DNA of 64,000 bases from Baylisascaris procyonis (Eukaryota > Nematoda > Chromadorea > Rhabditida > Ascarididae), in contig JAZARR010000074.1 in NCBI GenBank assembly GCA_037389465.1, forward strand, positions 5,188,501-5,252,500, read 5' to 3'. Position 1 is the stretch's first letter. Every line of letters starts with the position of its first letter. Below the pieces are notes generated by a model. That model was not told where the DNA came from. It was given only the letters and a program-made list of their open reading frames with translations, and did no database searches. This document shows positions 1 to 13,629 of the stretch, piece by piece. Position numbers and translations under genes: made by a program.

Positions 1-1457
1 TTTTCTCGCTAAAAACAACTCCAATTTGGGCTCCATGATAACATTATCCAAAGAGCTCTTTCTTAACATTCTCTTCATCAAAACTATTCATTGAAAAATT
101 TCATCGAATATCTACAGGATAAACCAAAGAACACATATTGCCATAAAAGGCTGAAAACATGTCGGTTAAAATTAGATACTCTTAATAATTTAATGGGCGA
201 TTTTTTTTAAAGTGCTTCATTTGATAGCGTCATCGAGATTTTTTTCAGATTTATTACATTTGTCGCCATATATGAGAGATATCGTCGAATTATTTCAATG
301 CGTCATTAGTTTCAATGGCCGAAGAACGCTAGATTGTATATAGCCGCAAAAATGACATTGTTAGATCAAAGAAAAAATTGCAAAAGTTGACCTTTCAGAG
401 ACAACTCTACATCAAAATTTAAATCAACATTAGATGAATAGTGAAATGCTTATTTTTGATTGAGTGATTAGTATTGAATACTATAATAACCCCTTACTTA
501 TTTCCAATGCGTAATATAAGATGAATGTTCTAAGAAATATCATCATATAAAGTAAAGCTAAAGGGACAAAGCGTTGAATAGGCATGGGGTTGTATCACTA
601 GCAAAATTATCATCACTTTCCATTATGCAAAGATCGAAAAATAGGAGCATCATTTAAGAAGTGACTTTCGAAAAAGGCGCTATAAAAGTTGTTTTGTGTG
701 ACTTTTGAAGTTGCCCGCTGGACATGCCAGTTGTGCGCCGCTTAGTGCTCCAAAAAAAAAAAAAAAAAAAAAAAAAACACTGCAAATATCGCTTCCTCAT
801 GTCATCGTTCAAAAAAAGGGAGCAATCCTTGCCGCCAGCCGCTCAACAAGCAATCTCTATGCATTTGCAAAACAGTTCATCCTGTCCGAGATTGACTGCA
901 CCCTTCATCATTCATCGTTTCCTCACTGTTTGCCTTCTATCTCCTCTTGCATATGGCATGATCCACCGTTTATAAATATAAGCAACTTTTCATTCTACTG
1001 TATTATGCACATCGTTATTTATTTATTCAAGAGTTAAAACCTGAAGTCTTTCGTCGGCATGAGTGACTAAATTTTCTCAGGCACATAAGTTTGTGAAAGC
1101 ACCTTTGAGCGCTCCTGGCTTTCAATTTAAAAGGCAATGATGACGCTCTTTCATTGTGACGTATTTGCCAATGACGATTCCGGAGATTTCATCGTTAAGA
1201 GTTTCAAATTGGATTAGCACTGCATTATGGTTTTGCTCAAAAGAGGATACTGCATATGCACTGAAAATCGTCTAACTTATTTAATCGAAGCGAAACGTTT
1301 TGTCAAGTTAAGCGGAAAATATGATATAATACCACCTACTCTTTCAATAATCGTGCTCACTGTAGCTTCTTGCCGTTTATATGATTGCATCTAACTAGGC
1401 TTCCTTTCGAAATAACTTTTCATTTTGTCATTTCTTTAGATCGATTCGATTTTCCAG
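1..1457. other. AT-rich non-coding, no gene seen
   Basis: No exon with convincing splice borders was found. The only notable element is a run of 26 A at 752-777, which could be the tail of an old retroposed copy, but no recognisable body or target-site duplication is visible. Confidence 0.5.
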
Positions 1458-2686
1458 GATGATTTCAGTGTAATTTATACGAAAAGCGTTCGGCTATTTC
1501 CGCCTAAAATTCTTCCCCATTATGTATCAATTCTTATTTTGCGTAAGGCGCTCCCGTAACTGTATTTGGAGCTTATTTTATGGAACCTTCAGTAGAGGAA
1601 TGCATAGAGTTAAATTCTTCGCAATGAAAGCTCACATTTTTAGCGTTTGTGAACGTCAGCATCACATATCTCTAGAAGATACTGTATAATTCGTATTCAT
1701 GCTAGCGATTTAGAAGCTATTAAAAAGTTATATGCAAATATTAAGATTAGCTTGAGGAAATAAAACTTCGAAGTTAACTCAATAATGGTACTTTCGTTTT
1801 CAGTATGGAGACTATTTCCGGAATTCAAAGTTCTCATTTCCCACTTATTGCGTTCAACCGCAATCTATTTTCTTGCATCTTTCGATTAGTCATGTGCATT
1901 TTTGACCGCTTTATGACGCCTTAAATCTGAGCCCGTATTGTATTTATTCAATGAAGTGAAAGTATTTACTTGTAAATGAGAATTGTGATTGATTCTTCAC
2001 TTCCAGTATTTGCTTCAGCGCATTGAAAAATAACGATTCAATGAACAATAGATAGAAGTTGAATCAGGCGTGTCTGATGAACTGATAACATCGATGATCG
2101 AGAATTAGATTTTGATAGTTGCTGCTGATTGGACTATCGCTTTAGGATTAATGTCTTGTTGTTTCACTGAAATCTTTCCACTTGAGAATAGCAGACTATC
2201 CACATGGACGAACTCATTTGCTGAAAAGATGGCAGCATTTCTACCATCTTATGTGCGAAGATGAGTTGGATGTGAATTCCAGAAGATCGCATCCGGATAT
2301 CGTCTCAACAACACTCGATTTCTTTAGGAAAACGTAGTCGTCAAGGAAAAAATTGTACCAGCATCAGCTCAGTTTTGCTTTTACGGCATTTGAACCATCT
2401 TCGCTGCGTTGTTCCTTTATCTTTTGTCCGTGAATGTCATTACGCTATTAGTGGTTCAAACAAAACATTCGCATTCGACAGTAATAATGATGTGTTTGCC
2501 TCAAACCGTATTTTTTCAACACGTTATCTTTACAGTGTTGCCGTGTTGATTAGCTGAAGTCATATATAGCCTAAGTGATTTTCTTTCAGCTGGAATCATC
2601 GGTTACTCTAGAAGAGGGTCGTGTCAGCATCAATTATTTGTTGGAAGCAACTTATCTGAAGAAGGGAAAGAAGATAGCGATATGAG
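1458..2686 (+). CDS. Candidate 5' exons of the DM-domain gene
   Basis: Three possible exons: 1458-1542, 2328-2480 and 2590-2686. Each follows a good acceptor (gattttccag, gatttctttag, gattttctttcag) and precedes a GT donor (GTAAGG, GTAATA, GTGAGA). Phases chain without conflict: the first ends with one leftover base, the second starts with two and ends with one, the third starts with two and ends with two. That last phase fits the exon at 13630. The 2590-2686 peptide contains GIIGYSRRGSCQHQLF and an acidic EEGKEDSD stretch. No domain is recognised and no initiator ATG is identified. Open frames this short arise often by chance, so these exons could be false. If real, the gene continues upstream of the window or starts within the first kilobases. 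Confidence 0.33.
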
Positions 2687-5600
2687 GTGAGAAAATTTCG
2701 CTGCTATTCCAGATAATTTCATTTATTTAAATACTAACGATATCTTGATTCAACTGAAATATATTGACTGCTAACAGTTTTAATATACTCACTAGCAAAT
2801 TCTAGTGCTTTGTGGTAATTGCTTAGATGAAATCAATCAAATGCTTTGTTTACATATTCAATTGATTAAAGATTCTTGAAATAAATTCAAATTAAATGTT
2901 CAAGAATTTAGTATCGTAGACTTCGATAAAATTTTCTGAAAGTGGTGAGCAATGAAGATTAGAGATATATGTAACGAAGAGTGGAACATTACGTGTGGTG
3001 TTCTGTTTTGATCATTACACTCTTTCTTTTTCCACACATCACTCATTCGATTGTGGTTACGAACATCAATTTATGTGTCAATGAAAAAATTGTACTGATC
3101 TTAGCCGATAAGTCTAGTTTGCCCTCCAACTGTTGATGGATCTTTTAAATGATTGCTTCAATCGAGTGCGCATTTCTTAGAACGATTATCGTTTAACTAC
3201 TGTAGACAAGCGCATATTCGAAGATCTTATCGTTCATTCTACATTAGTCTTCAAAATCGTACATCGTCTTAGACTTCGCCTCGTAACTGGACACTCTAAG
3301 GCATTTCTGAGAATTGATTAGAAATTAACTTTCATATTAGAGCTGCTCATTGCCATCCTCTGATATATGGCTTGTATTATCTGACTTCGAGTAAGCATAA
3401 ACAGATCTTTTCATTCACACACATTTTCAAAGATATGTGGGTCTCTTTTTTAGGAATTTTTTTATCTTTCAAACGTAAAAAATGAAGATATTTGTAAAGA
3501 AACTTCATATTACACATACTTATGATATGCGCTAGAATTCAATGGCACTATCCTCGGTCAACATTGATTTTAAAACCACATAAAACATTTTACAGTACTA
3601 GATTGATACCAGCAACTCTGCAATATGATCGAACTAACCATTTTTGTTGATTGCCGAAAGCTTAACGCACAATATTTACGGCAATGATTGAACATCATTA
3701 TTTGTAGTTTTGATAAGTGGAATCATATGCACATTTATTGCTTTGATATTCTAATTCACATAACACTACAAGGGGTAGAGCATAATTGAATTTCTATATC
3801 GAAGAACAGATGTTATAGAATGTAAATAAATATTTTGTACTTATAGAATTAATCTCACTATAGACTACACCTAAAGCACTCTACTGCGATGATTTAGATG
3901 TTGCTAACAATAAGAGATTCTACTGCCATATTACCGTTTCAGCTCATGAATTGATCGTTTGAGCATTGAAAAAGCGAAAAATGACATAAATGTAAGAGAT
4001 GTGCAAGATGCGGAAGCAAAAGTGATATGCTTATCGAATGAAAGCCCAATTAAGTTAGTGCCTATAAAAAACGAAAATATATTCCACGATCTTTCCACTC
4101 TTTGAATCTTTCGTTTAGTCGCTATACGGCTTTCGTTTTTCATTATATTTACTTGACTCTACTTCATTTCTATGCAGATATTGCTATTGCTTCCGCATAG
4201 TTCATTTCATACCACCTATTTATTCTAATGTTTTCTTTTATGTTGTTAGTGCAGTGAATAATGTGATGAAAGCAGTTTGCTTCTGTGTATTTCTTGTGTT
4301 TACTTGTATATATATTTTTTTTAATTTCATGTCTTTATTTTATATAAGCATAAAAATATATTCATTTTTATACGTTTATTATCAAACGATGTAAAGGTAG
4401 GTGATGGATGCTTTTTGTTATGCAATAAAAGCGCTTCAGCAAATTTTCTACTCGCTTCATTTGTCGTAATTTACCAAAGTGTTGCTATTACGTCAATCCG
4501 AGTAGTGTTATGGAAAATATAGAATATTTTATTATCTCCCACGAGTTCCTCTATCTTATACAACCACCAGTTTATCCACTTCCACTTCAGAATTTCATCT
4601 CGTTTATCGCTCTGCTTGTTCCACTAATACAGCATATTTGGATTGTACGTTTAAACTTAGCAAGTATTGAAAGGTGTTTCGTATATGCTTCCTTTTGTTT
4701 CTGAGCATTCTGAAAATAAGCATCATTGCAAGGCAAACTGCTCCGAAAGTTGATGCGAACTTCCGATAAGTAGATACGGTTTGCAGATCAAAAGTTATTT
4801 CAATGATGAAATGATCTAATTCCAAAAAATTCATTTCTATAGTCGCAAAAGAAGTTGGGAGATCGTAACTGGCTACAACTTGGCATATACACATATGCAC
4901 AGATAATATACCTCCTAAACGCTCTTTCGTCAGAATTTATAGAACAAAAAAAAGAAAATATTAATAAATATAAATGCGACTGCTTAATTAATTAGCATCA
5001 AATATGCAAAACATTTGAGAATGATATGTCTATCAAAGTGCAGAAACAAGTTTGATTTGACGATCATCTGCGCCCTGTATACGACTTTAATGGCGCAAAT
5101 GAATAATGCTAGCAATGTAGGGAATAAGGTGATTTATATATGATCCTTTTAGAATCTTCAATATCTATAATCCTCGCACCATATAGGCGCTTTATTCCAG
5201 TAAATTTTTGCCTTCGTTTAGTAATTTCGTTAAACAGTATATACCATTGTCGCACTAATGTCATCTATTCAACTTTTTTTTGGTGTCTTAAGGAAATAAA
5301 ATAGCGAAAAAAGGTTTATATTCTATAGAACTACCACTTCCTGTGGTGTGCGTGTGAAAATTTGCATACCGCACCTATTCTCCAGCAAGATTCCCAACTT
5401 GACGTAAATTTTTTGAATCGGTATCGCTCAACTGCATCAAGCAACGAAGCTGCTTGTTGAAGATAGAAATCGAAATCAATTAAGTATATCAAGTTTCCCG
5501 ACGAATTATGATCCCAACCAAAACAAAAAAAAAAACTGATTGCTTTATTCCTCTAGCGAAAGGTCGCACTAATAAAGAATAACTATTGTTCTATATGTCA

Positions 5601-7839
5601 TAACTTGTTAATTCAATCCCTTATTTGACAGAAAATAGCGCAATTGCGGTGTTCGATGAAATAAGAATTCATTGAATGAGAAGCAATGATGATCACTATA
5701 ATTCTCTCAGATATAAATCAATGATTTAAATGATCTCTAAATTCGTCGTTCTGACAAATCGAATCATCGTTAGGCACGTATGATGCGCAATTTGTGGACA
5801 TAATACCCTATAGCTAAATCAATGTTCCCCTTTCACCTTTCTTAGACGTCTATAATTTTTCTGCATTTCATCATCGTTTTTCCTATCACATATGACAAAA
5901 TGAATATTTTTTTGAATGCCTTCTATGAGTTTTTCGTTTAAAAAAAAGAACAGGACTATATCAATGAAATGTTTGTGCATTTATTCGACCATCTATTCCG
6001 TGGAGTTTCACCTCAAAAAGTAGAAAAGATCTGTGACAATGAAACTCGCTGGGAACAGCTTAGACCGGAAAAGCCTTCTTTCCAGGAGTAATTTCTATTA
6101 CCCAATCACCTATGATCAATAAAATGACGCAGCACTATCACTTGAGGAGCTTAGTAATAGCATCAGATGAGAATTCATTTGACGATATCGGCTTGTCGTC
6201 GATTCATATCTTAGAATAGTAATCTAATAAGCGAGTAATATGCGCACACTATCTAAATTCTACTTTCATTTGCATATTCACCTTAGCGTAAATCTACATA
6301 TTTTTATAGTGTCCTAAATGCTTCTGATGCCTTTGGTATACACAAATACGATCTCAGTTATACAACTACACAAATATAATTATATATACAATTCTTTGTA
6401 CATATAATATATACAAAAACTCTTTTTTTTTCAAAATCTTAAAGAACTCATAGGAAATAAATAATTAGCTAAATGAAATCGTGCTATGATACTGAGCAAT
6501 TCACACAGCAGTGTGCCTTAAGAAAAATATCGCAAAGTTTTTGACACAATACCTATTGATGTGCTCGATGAGCGAAAAGAATTGAAAGTTCACAGAAATC
6601 AATTTTAGAAACGGATGACATCATTATTGCGTTTTAATCATTCGTAGAAAATTTGTTTATCGCTTAGTAATATTGTCTCTTTGATGAGTGCGCTGATGGA
6701 AACTTTAAACGTAATACACTAAAGGTAATCAATAATAAATCAATTAAAGTCCTTGCTGAATCATTTGATTTTCTCATATGTGATTATTCGCATTTAATAA
6801 AAACTATTGTTCTTTGAATAATAACCTATTTACACATCGATGTAGGTTTTCAATTTGTTTTTTTTTCCAGCACTTTATCTGCAAAATTTGCGATATTAAT
6901 TGCTGTTAGGCTTTGAAAAAACTTTATTGGCAGCGTGATGCTAGATTGGTCTTAACATTTTAAACTCGTCTTTCGTAAAGAATGATTCAACAAGGAAGTT
7001 ATCGGTTATAACTTTTCAATTAATTGGAAATCGCCAATGAAATAGGATGTATTGCATGTACCCCGGATTAAAAACAAGTGCAGAAATGTGGCAGAGGGGC
7101 TGGAGAGATATGTATCCATTATAAAGTGGTTTCTTATATATAACTCGAAAGGTGTTGAACATAAATCCTATCATTGCAAAATGCATGCAGTTTTTTCTCA
7201 ATTATATAGCCCGCAGCTCTTTTCGAAAAATTTGAGTTTTTTTTTTTTTATTCATTGAGAGCGTGAAAATTTCGTTTCGAAATGAAACTGAAACTTTGAC
7301 TCAATGATAAACATTTCGAGTTTATTTCCCAGTGATAAATCTTAAACTCGCAATAAGTCCTGGATATCCGAGCTTTACACCCCTTCCTGAAAATGTGGTA
7401 TCACTAAACATTATTGCAACAATTTTCAACTTTTGTTAGAATACATCTTGAGAAAACTTTTGCGAACAATCAACTAATCGTTCATGTGCCGTCGAAAGTT
7501 GTCTCACTGATCATGTTATGTAAATTGTCAAGATAAATGAAAAGAAAGATGTTCCTCAGAATGCCAATTGCTTCACCTCGTCTAATATTATCTCAATAAT
7601 TTTTGCACAAGAATTAGGTATTACGTTGTGGATTTGTTCCTCTAGTAAGACGATCATTTACCCATCTTTACCTTTCATTCATCAGTGAAACAGCTAAATC
7701 GTGAAATTTATCGAACATGTTAGTGGTAACTTTTACTAACCTTTCAAATTTTACCCATGTGCTTATCGGTGCTATTTTATATACTTGTAAATTCATTTTA
7801 CTACAGCAAACCTTGCCACGCTTTTTTGCAAGGACGTTG

Positions 7840-8410
7840 AGTAGTTTATGAGTATATTTTAACGAGCAAACGCACCAACATCCTACCCAGCAACAACGGT
7901 CCACACCATCACAGACAAGACGCCCAACGTGAGCACACAACAACAACGATAGTGACAGCTCGCACATATACGACAGCTAACATTGACGCCTAAAAGGTTC
8001 AAGCGAAAAGAAGAAGCGACTTTATGTGTGATACAACTCTTGCCTAACAACAACTTCAACGCCAGCAATTAAAACGACATTACGCTTAGGTTATTATTAC
8101 CGAGCAACACAGTCTACGCTAATGAAACACTATCAAGCACCAACATCGACGTTGCACTCCAACAGACGAAGTCAAGGTTTGACAACCGCCGAACCTTAGG
8201 GATGCTTTTGTACTCAATGGTTGCTGACGCAGTGCAACCTATGACAATTTGCTGCCCGCCACTTGTTTTCACGCCAATTAGATGTACAACTTTGATATCT
8301 TTATGAACTGTATTTCGGAGGAGCCGATCAGCAACCTCTTTGTTTTCTTTGCATTTGCGCGCAGTCGCAAGAATCACAATGAAATAGCATATTGACCGTG
8401 AAAACATCTT
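7840..8410. other. GC-richer CAA/AAC-rich patch, nature unknown
   Basis: Base composition departs from the AT-rich flanks. The plus strand is rich in AAC/CAA triplets, and the minus strand carries partly overlapping open frames of 61, 97 and 99 codons with no recognisable domain. A minus-strand frame ends next to a GTAAAG donor-like site at about 7671. This may be an old decayed transposon or gene fragment; I cannot assign it. Confidence 0.25.
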
Positions 8411-9527
8411 ATTCCATTGAGAATGCCATGCAGATTCCCATTAACATCTCTACGGATTGAAGATTATCCAAATTTTCCGAGAATATTTCATTTCAGAGAA
8501 CGGAAACATTTTCAAGGCAACAATTGTGGCAAAATTTTCGCCGCAAAACAACCATATTTTGGCATTTGCCCTACCATCATGTATCGTATATATCATCGAT
8601 CACATATAGTCAAACATTCTTCAATTAGACGCCATTCTTTTTGTTATACGTAATGAAACGCATGCAATACTAATGCAATGAATATCAATGTACATGCCAG
8701 TACGCTTGAATAACGGTGTTTCGTTAAGCGTCGAGCGACTGAGAAGACCACCTAATTGCTATTCCTTTGATTTGCTCGTTTTGAATTCAGAAAATAAGTT
8801 CATATTTCTATCACCGTGATTCATCTGTTATTGTTATTAACACTCATAGGTACCATAAAACTGCCTCATAACTAGCCCACTACAATTATATGGGTGTTCC
8901 TAACTGAAAACTTAGGATTTCTTATTGGTCGCAATTCACTTTTTTATTTGAAGGGAGAGTTGTTTGAAACATAGCATATAGAAACGTGCATCAAATGAGT
9001 TGGCTCAATATGCCCTTTTGTAATCCCAATATGAAAGCATTTTCATAACAAATAGTAAAACAGGTGCAATCGTGTATTCACATTTCTCTGATTCAACCAC
9101 TTGTGCAAACCTATCAAGGATTCGTTTCATTTACCTTTTTCAACCTACATTTGCTGAATATATTATTGTAAGCGTATGCCTCTAAATGTGCCAATGTACC
9201 TATCTGCTCGTCTGCCAAATTCCTCGCTTGCTAATCCATCTATGCCGGGATCAAATTCGGCAGTAGTTATATGCGCTTCCTGTTTAAAGCTGTCATAAAT
9301 GTTTATGCATGTATGTGTTTGCCAATAGAGCCGATATAGTTATGGAATATCTGGTGCCAAATCTAGGAAATTCGATAAATACGGTATAGGCTAGAGTGCG
9401 GAAGGTGTCTCCTACTCTGTGTTATGGTGAATCATTTCACTCGTCACTCACTGGGAAAGTCTTTCCTGTCCTGCCTTTCGCGTCCTGAAGGTGTTCGGAG
9501 ATGATGAGACCGTCCAGCGATGGATAA

Positions 9528-9995
9528 TTGGAATACGCTTGCTTTTATTATGAGATCATCCTTATATTTTGCATTGTACTATGTCCGAACTGCGGTGGAC
9601 TGAAGAGTTGCAGTTTTTGCGTATTTTTGCGTATAAACGCTCATGCATATAGCCTTCTTTTCGATGCTCAACTTAGCAATTTTCTAGCTGTTTTGCAACG
9701 ATTCATTGATTTACTTCAGATCGCAACACCCTCAGCAGATATCGTCGATTCAGACCGTATGCTTCTGAACATCATAAAACCGGCTAAATCATGCATTTTT
9801 TTGCCAACCCCATGCTACCGCCTAAACAGCACAATGAATGCTATAGCTAGTATGCTAGCCATCCAATCAGCATATCGTGGGCGTGGTTATACGTTATACA
9901 TGGCCGGGCCTTATCGTCTAATTTTACTGGAAAATACCTCAAGCAATTTCTTCCTCTTTCATAATTCTCATTGCGTCCTCAGTCGAACAACATAA
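9528..9995 (+). CDS. 155-codon open frame, unassigned
   Basis: The frame is open from a TAA just upstream to TAA at the end. The N-terminal part is hydrophobic with a Cys-Pro-Asn-Cys cluster. The C-terminal part includes a stretch around YRGRGYTLYMAGPYRL. The reported start is TTG, not ATG, and I see no clear acceptor or donor that would make it an internal exon of the DM gene. At this base composition, one open frame of this length in 64 kb is not far above chance. No family recognised. Confidence 0.18.
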   Translation: MEYACFYYEIILIFCIVLCPNCGGLKSCSFCVFLRINAHAYSLLFDAQLSNFLAVLQRFIDLLQIATPSADIVDSDRMLLNIIKPAKSCIFLPTPCYRLNSTMNAIASMLAIQSAYRGRGYTLYMAGPYRLILLENTSSNFFLFHNSHCVLSRTT

Positions 9996-12263
9996 TCATG
10001 TGCGGCTTATGGGCTAGCCAAGAGAGGTCGACTTGGTTTTAGTAATTGTGGTATCTATTCATTGCATGTTGCATGTGGAAAAGAGAGTTGTTTGCTGCGA
10101 ATATGATCTTCTAGAGTATTCTTTAGTCGTTGCGAACTTTGAGAGTCAACTCTTTAGAGGGATTATAATCGTGTACTGTTTTCAAAGAGACCTCTAATGC
10201 GACTAAATTTCCATAATCTTTTACATATCTCCCTCTCGAGGATCTATCCGAACATGGCGAATTTGGATGCCGAAATCTTTACAGTGAGCTGGTACCATAA
10301 CCAAATGAATATTTGAATTTGATGTTTGAATTCTTGAGCACAAATATTCATACAGTGAAATTTGATCATATCATATCCCACAATGAGTCAATCTTTAACT
10401 TGAAAGTATTATCAACAACACGTAAGTATAAAATTGCATGTAAATGAGAGAATTTTTACCACTAGAATGATTTATGGTAAGTTGAGACAATTTGAAGCAA
10501 ACAACGATGAAAAGAGCACTTGAAAACAGAATATAGATGGATTGTTCATCGAATTTCAAAGCGACGAAATATTTGCAAGAGAGCTTTAACGAAATTAATA
10601 ACCGGAAAATTCACTATACTAGTTGTCAGATGTTGTTCTCACATCGAAAAACTTATCAATACGCCTCCTATAGACCTATTTTCACATGTTCTTTATTACT
10701 GCTCTCTGTTTCAAGTACGCTTCCTTTATTTTAATTCTCTTCGAATGCAATATTCCTATCCTAGTATTGAATCTCTTCAGTCACAATAGTTCCTTCGTCC
10801 CACTTCAACTGAAGATACCTTCGCGAATTCTATCGCTAACTCTCTTTTATTTCCGTGAATTACCCCGGAAGTTATAACGATTTATGACTTCTGATTGCTA
10901 ATTCGCGTGTGATGCTTTCTTTCCAATTTGTTCGTTGAAATTTGTGCACTGAAATTGGTCATTTTATGGTTTTATATAAGCAAACCTAACAGACATTCTT
11001 CTCATTAGGCTCTTCATTAATGTGCCATTAAACTGTTCCGGAAATGAAATGATGTTTTTGCTATGTGATGACGAGATTTATGTGAGACAAATTCGGCGTA
11101 TAGGCATTAAAAAATTTCATGGGTCCTCAAAATTCAACTCAAAACGAATGAAAATGAGTCAAGGTTTAATTTAGCTTTTTTTGAGAATTTACTAGAAAGT
11201 GGAACGCTTTTCTCAATAATAAAGACAATCTAAACAAAGTTAATCATTCGAAAAATTTTGGAGATATGATGCATATTGTTTCAAAAAAAAAAAAAAACTA
11301 AAAGCACCTCAATAACGTTTTAATTACGTATATAATATACTTACGTAATAAAATTACAGCAGATGAAAACGGCTCTGTCTCATTGCGATTTCTCGAGCGA
11401 ATATTGATCAGAAATCATAAATGATCTTAAGGTTTACATGAAGTATACAGCATTACTTGCCATTCGAGATTCAAACTATTGAAGTTACATTTCTTCAAAT
11501 CATTATCTAAGGATCAAAGAGTCGCAAATTGGTTATTTTATGCTATTCGATTATAAAATGAGATATTTTGCAGCAATTAATCTCAATACGGCAAAAATAT
11601 ATTTCATCGCTTCTTTGCATAAAGGTGAATTGAATCAGCATGGAGTGCAGCTGTAACACAATCAACCAACTAGAAGTATAACCTATAATCTCAGATGTGT
11701 TTTTTTTTAGATAAAAAGCCCTTATCATAGTTGTTCATTCTTTATAATTTCAAAAATTTTGCGTGTTGAATGGTTTCAATGTTTTGCATCCTTTCTTATG
11801 TTTTTTTTGTTATATTTTTAATGCTTATTGTAAATAAAAGCTTTTATCTATCCCCTTCACTCTTAAGTACCTCTAACTGTTTTAACTATTATTGCATTGA
11901 CGATTATGTTTTTTTTCAATCTTTAATAAAGATTATCAATAAATTAGTAGCCTGTTGAAATGAACTCATAAAAAAAACTGGCTTTAATATATAGCATACT
12001 TTAAACTAACCACATTCCTCAAAAACCTTGTTCGATCCAATCTTGGCCCTAATCTTGCGGTCATTTCATTTGAAAGATTTCCCACCTTGATGCTAAGCGA
12101 AAAGGTTCATTCCTCTAAACTTTATAATGCAGGATCTGCTTGCACTTTCACCGATTTTTATATATGTGCGTTTTCTGGGATTGACTTTTGGCATTTGCAA
12201 AGCGTCTTATGGTGGTGTGACACTATACTCATGCACGCATGTTTATCACATTGGCGAATTATG

Positions 12264-12297
12264 AATTATTTATTTATTTATTTATTTATTTACTTAC

Positions 12298-12328
<31 letters not shown>

Positions 12329-12400
12329 CTTACTTACTTATTTATTTATTTATTTATTTATTTATTTGTTTATTTATTTATTTACTTATTTGTTTATATA
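12264..12400. repeat. (TTTA)n microsatellite
   Basis: About 135 bp of TTTA tetranucleotides with occasional TTAC and TTTG variants. The 112-codon open frame over it is a product of the repeat. Confidence 0.95.
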
Positions 12401-13137
12401 TTTCAAAGTTGAAAAAAATCAGTGAACATTTCACATCAATCAGTTTTCATTTCGCAGCGATCGAATTGGAAAAAAAAGGAAACAACCTCAATTTTGAGTG
12501 TGCGCTATGTTTAACCAGTAAATTAAAGCAATGCTTCGTCTTTTTATTATTCGTTGCTAATTGTGAAAACTGATCGATCGAATTGAGGTAATGCGAAAGT
12601 GCCTATCATGCCTATACATATGACATGTTTCTTCATTTGCTTTAAGCGTTATCATTACTTTTGCAAACCCTTCAAAGTCAATAAATCTGGACAATCAAAG
12701 AAAATAATTTCTTATTGCATAAATGCTTTGGGAGATTGAGATTAAACTTAGATTTCTATCGGATGAGTGCATTATTTCGCGTATTTTATTATTTCTCAAA
12801 AAATTTCAAAGCAGATCGATCAAAAAGCGAAGGATAATTAAAGCCTTTCCTCTACCACCCCTGTCCGCTTCTTCTATAAATATGAGTGCTGCAAAAGAAT
12901 AACCGATAACCGATAGGAAAATCAAAGCATGTTCATGATGTTGAGCATGACATCGTTATCGGAATGAAATCATCTACAGTTATGATATTGTGATAAAAGT
13001 GCATTAATTTCCGTATAGAGTTGAAGAATTTTCTAAGCGAAAAGTGTTGTGAAAGGAATTTTGAAATCCTTACAAGAATAGAATTATTTTTGAGGGTTAC
13101 CACAAACTGTTTGATAAAACGTAGTTGCAACGTTGCA

Positions 13138-13156
13138 TTTTTTTTTTTTTTTTTTT
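13138..13156. repeat. T19 homopolymer
   Basis: Nineteen consecutive T, roughly 475 bp upstream of the first well-supported exon of the DM-domain gene. Confidence 0.9.
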
Positions 13157-13629
13157 GAAAAGCAGCGATTTAGTGTGAATGGTTGGTTGATCTTCGAAGA
13201 ATATGACGTGTCAACATCCCTGACACATCGCTCATATCGGTACCAACAACTTGAGATCCGATTTTTTATCGATATTTTATAGTTTTATTTCATTGAAGAG
13301 AATAGTAGAGATTTAAGAGTGCAAATAGATTCCCTTTTTTTCCGTTAGAAATATTTCCCATTGCAAATAGTATCTCAAAAATTGATTATTCTGGTAAAGC
13401 GATCAAGCAATCAACCATAACAATGAAATGTATGTTGAGCATGAGATTATTATTCTAACGAAATCAGCCGTGAGATTGTGCTAAAAATGGAACAATTTCT
13501 CTATTACTAACGTGCATGAAAGCACATCTATGCTGCTGCTCTATGCCAGAGTAATTTTTTTTTTGATATCATAAATCGCTATATAGAAAATTAATATAGA
13601 TATTGATTAAATGAAAGGAAATATTTTAG

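Larger units (their letters stand above)
2687..13629. other. Long AT-rich stretch, intron or intergenic
   Basis: About 11 kb with no convincing exon pair. If the candidate 5' exons are right, this is one long intron of the DM-domain gene. It holds a (TTTA)n microsatellite, a slightly GC-richer patch near 7.84-8.41 kb and a 155-codon open frame near 9.5-10.0 kb, each listed separately. Confidence 0.45.

Noticed and set aside
12087..12425. 112-codon frame over the (TTTA)n tract
   Set aside because: Low-complexity translation of a microsatellite.
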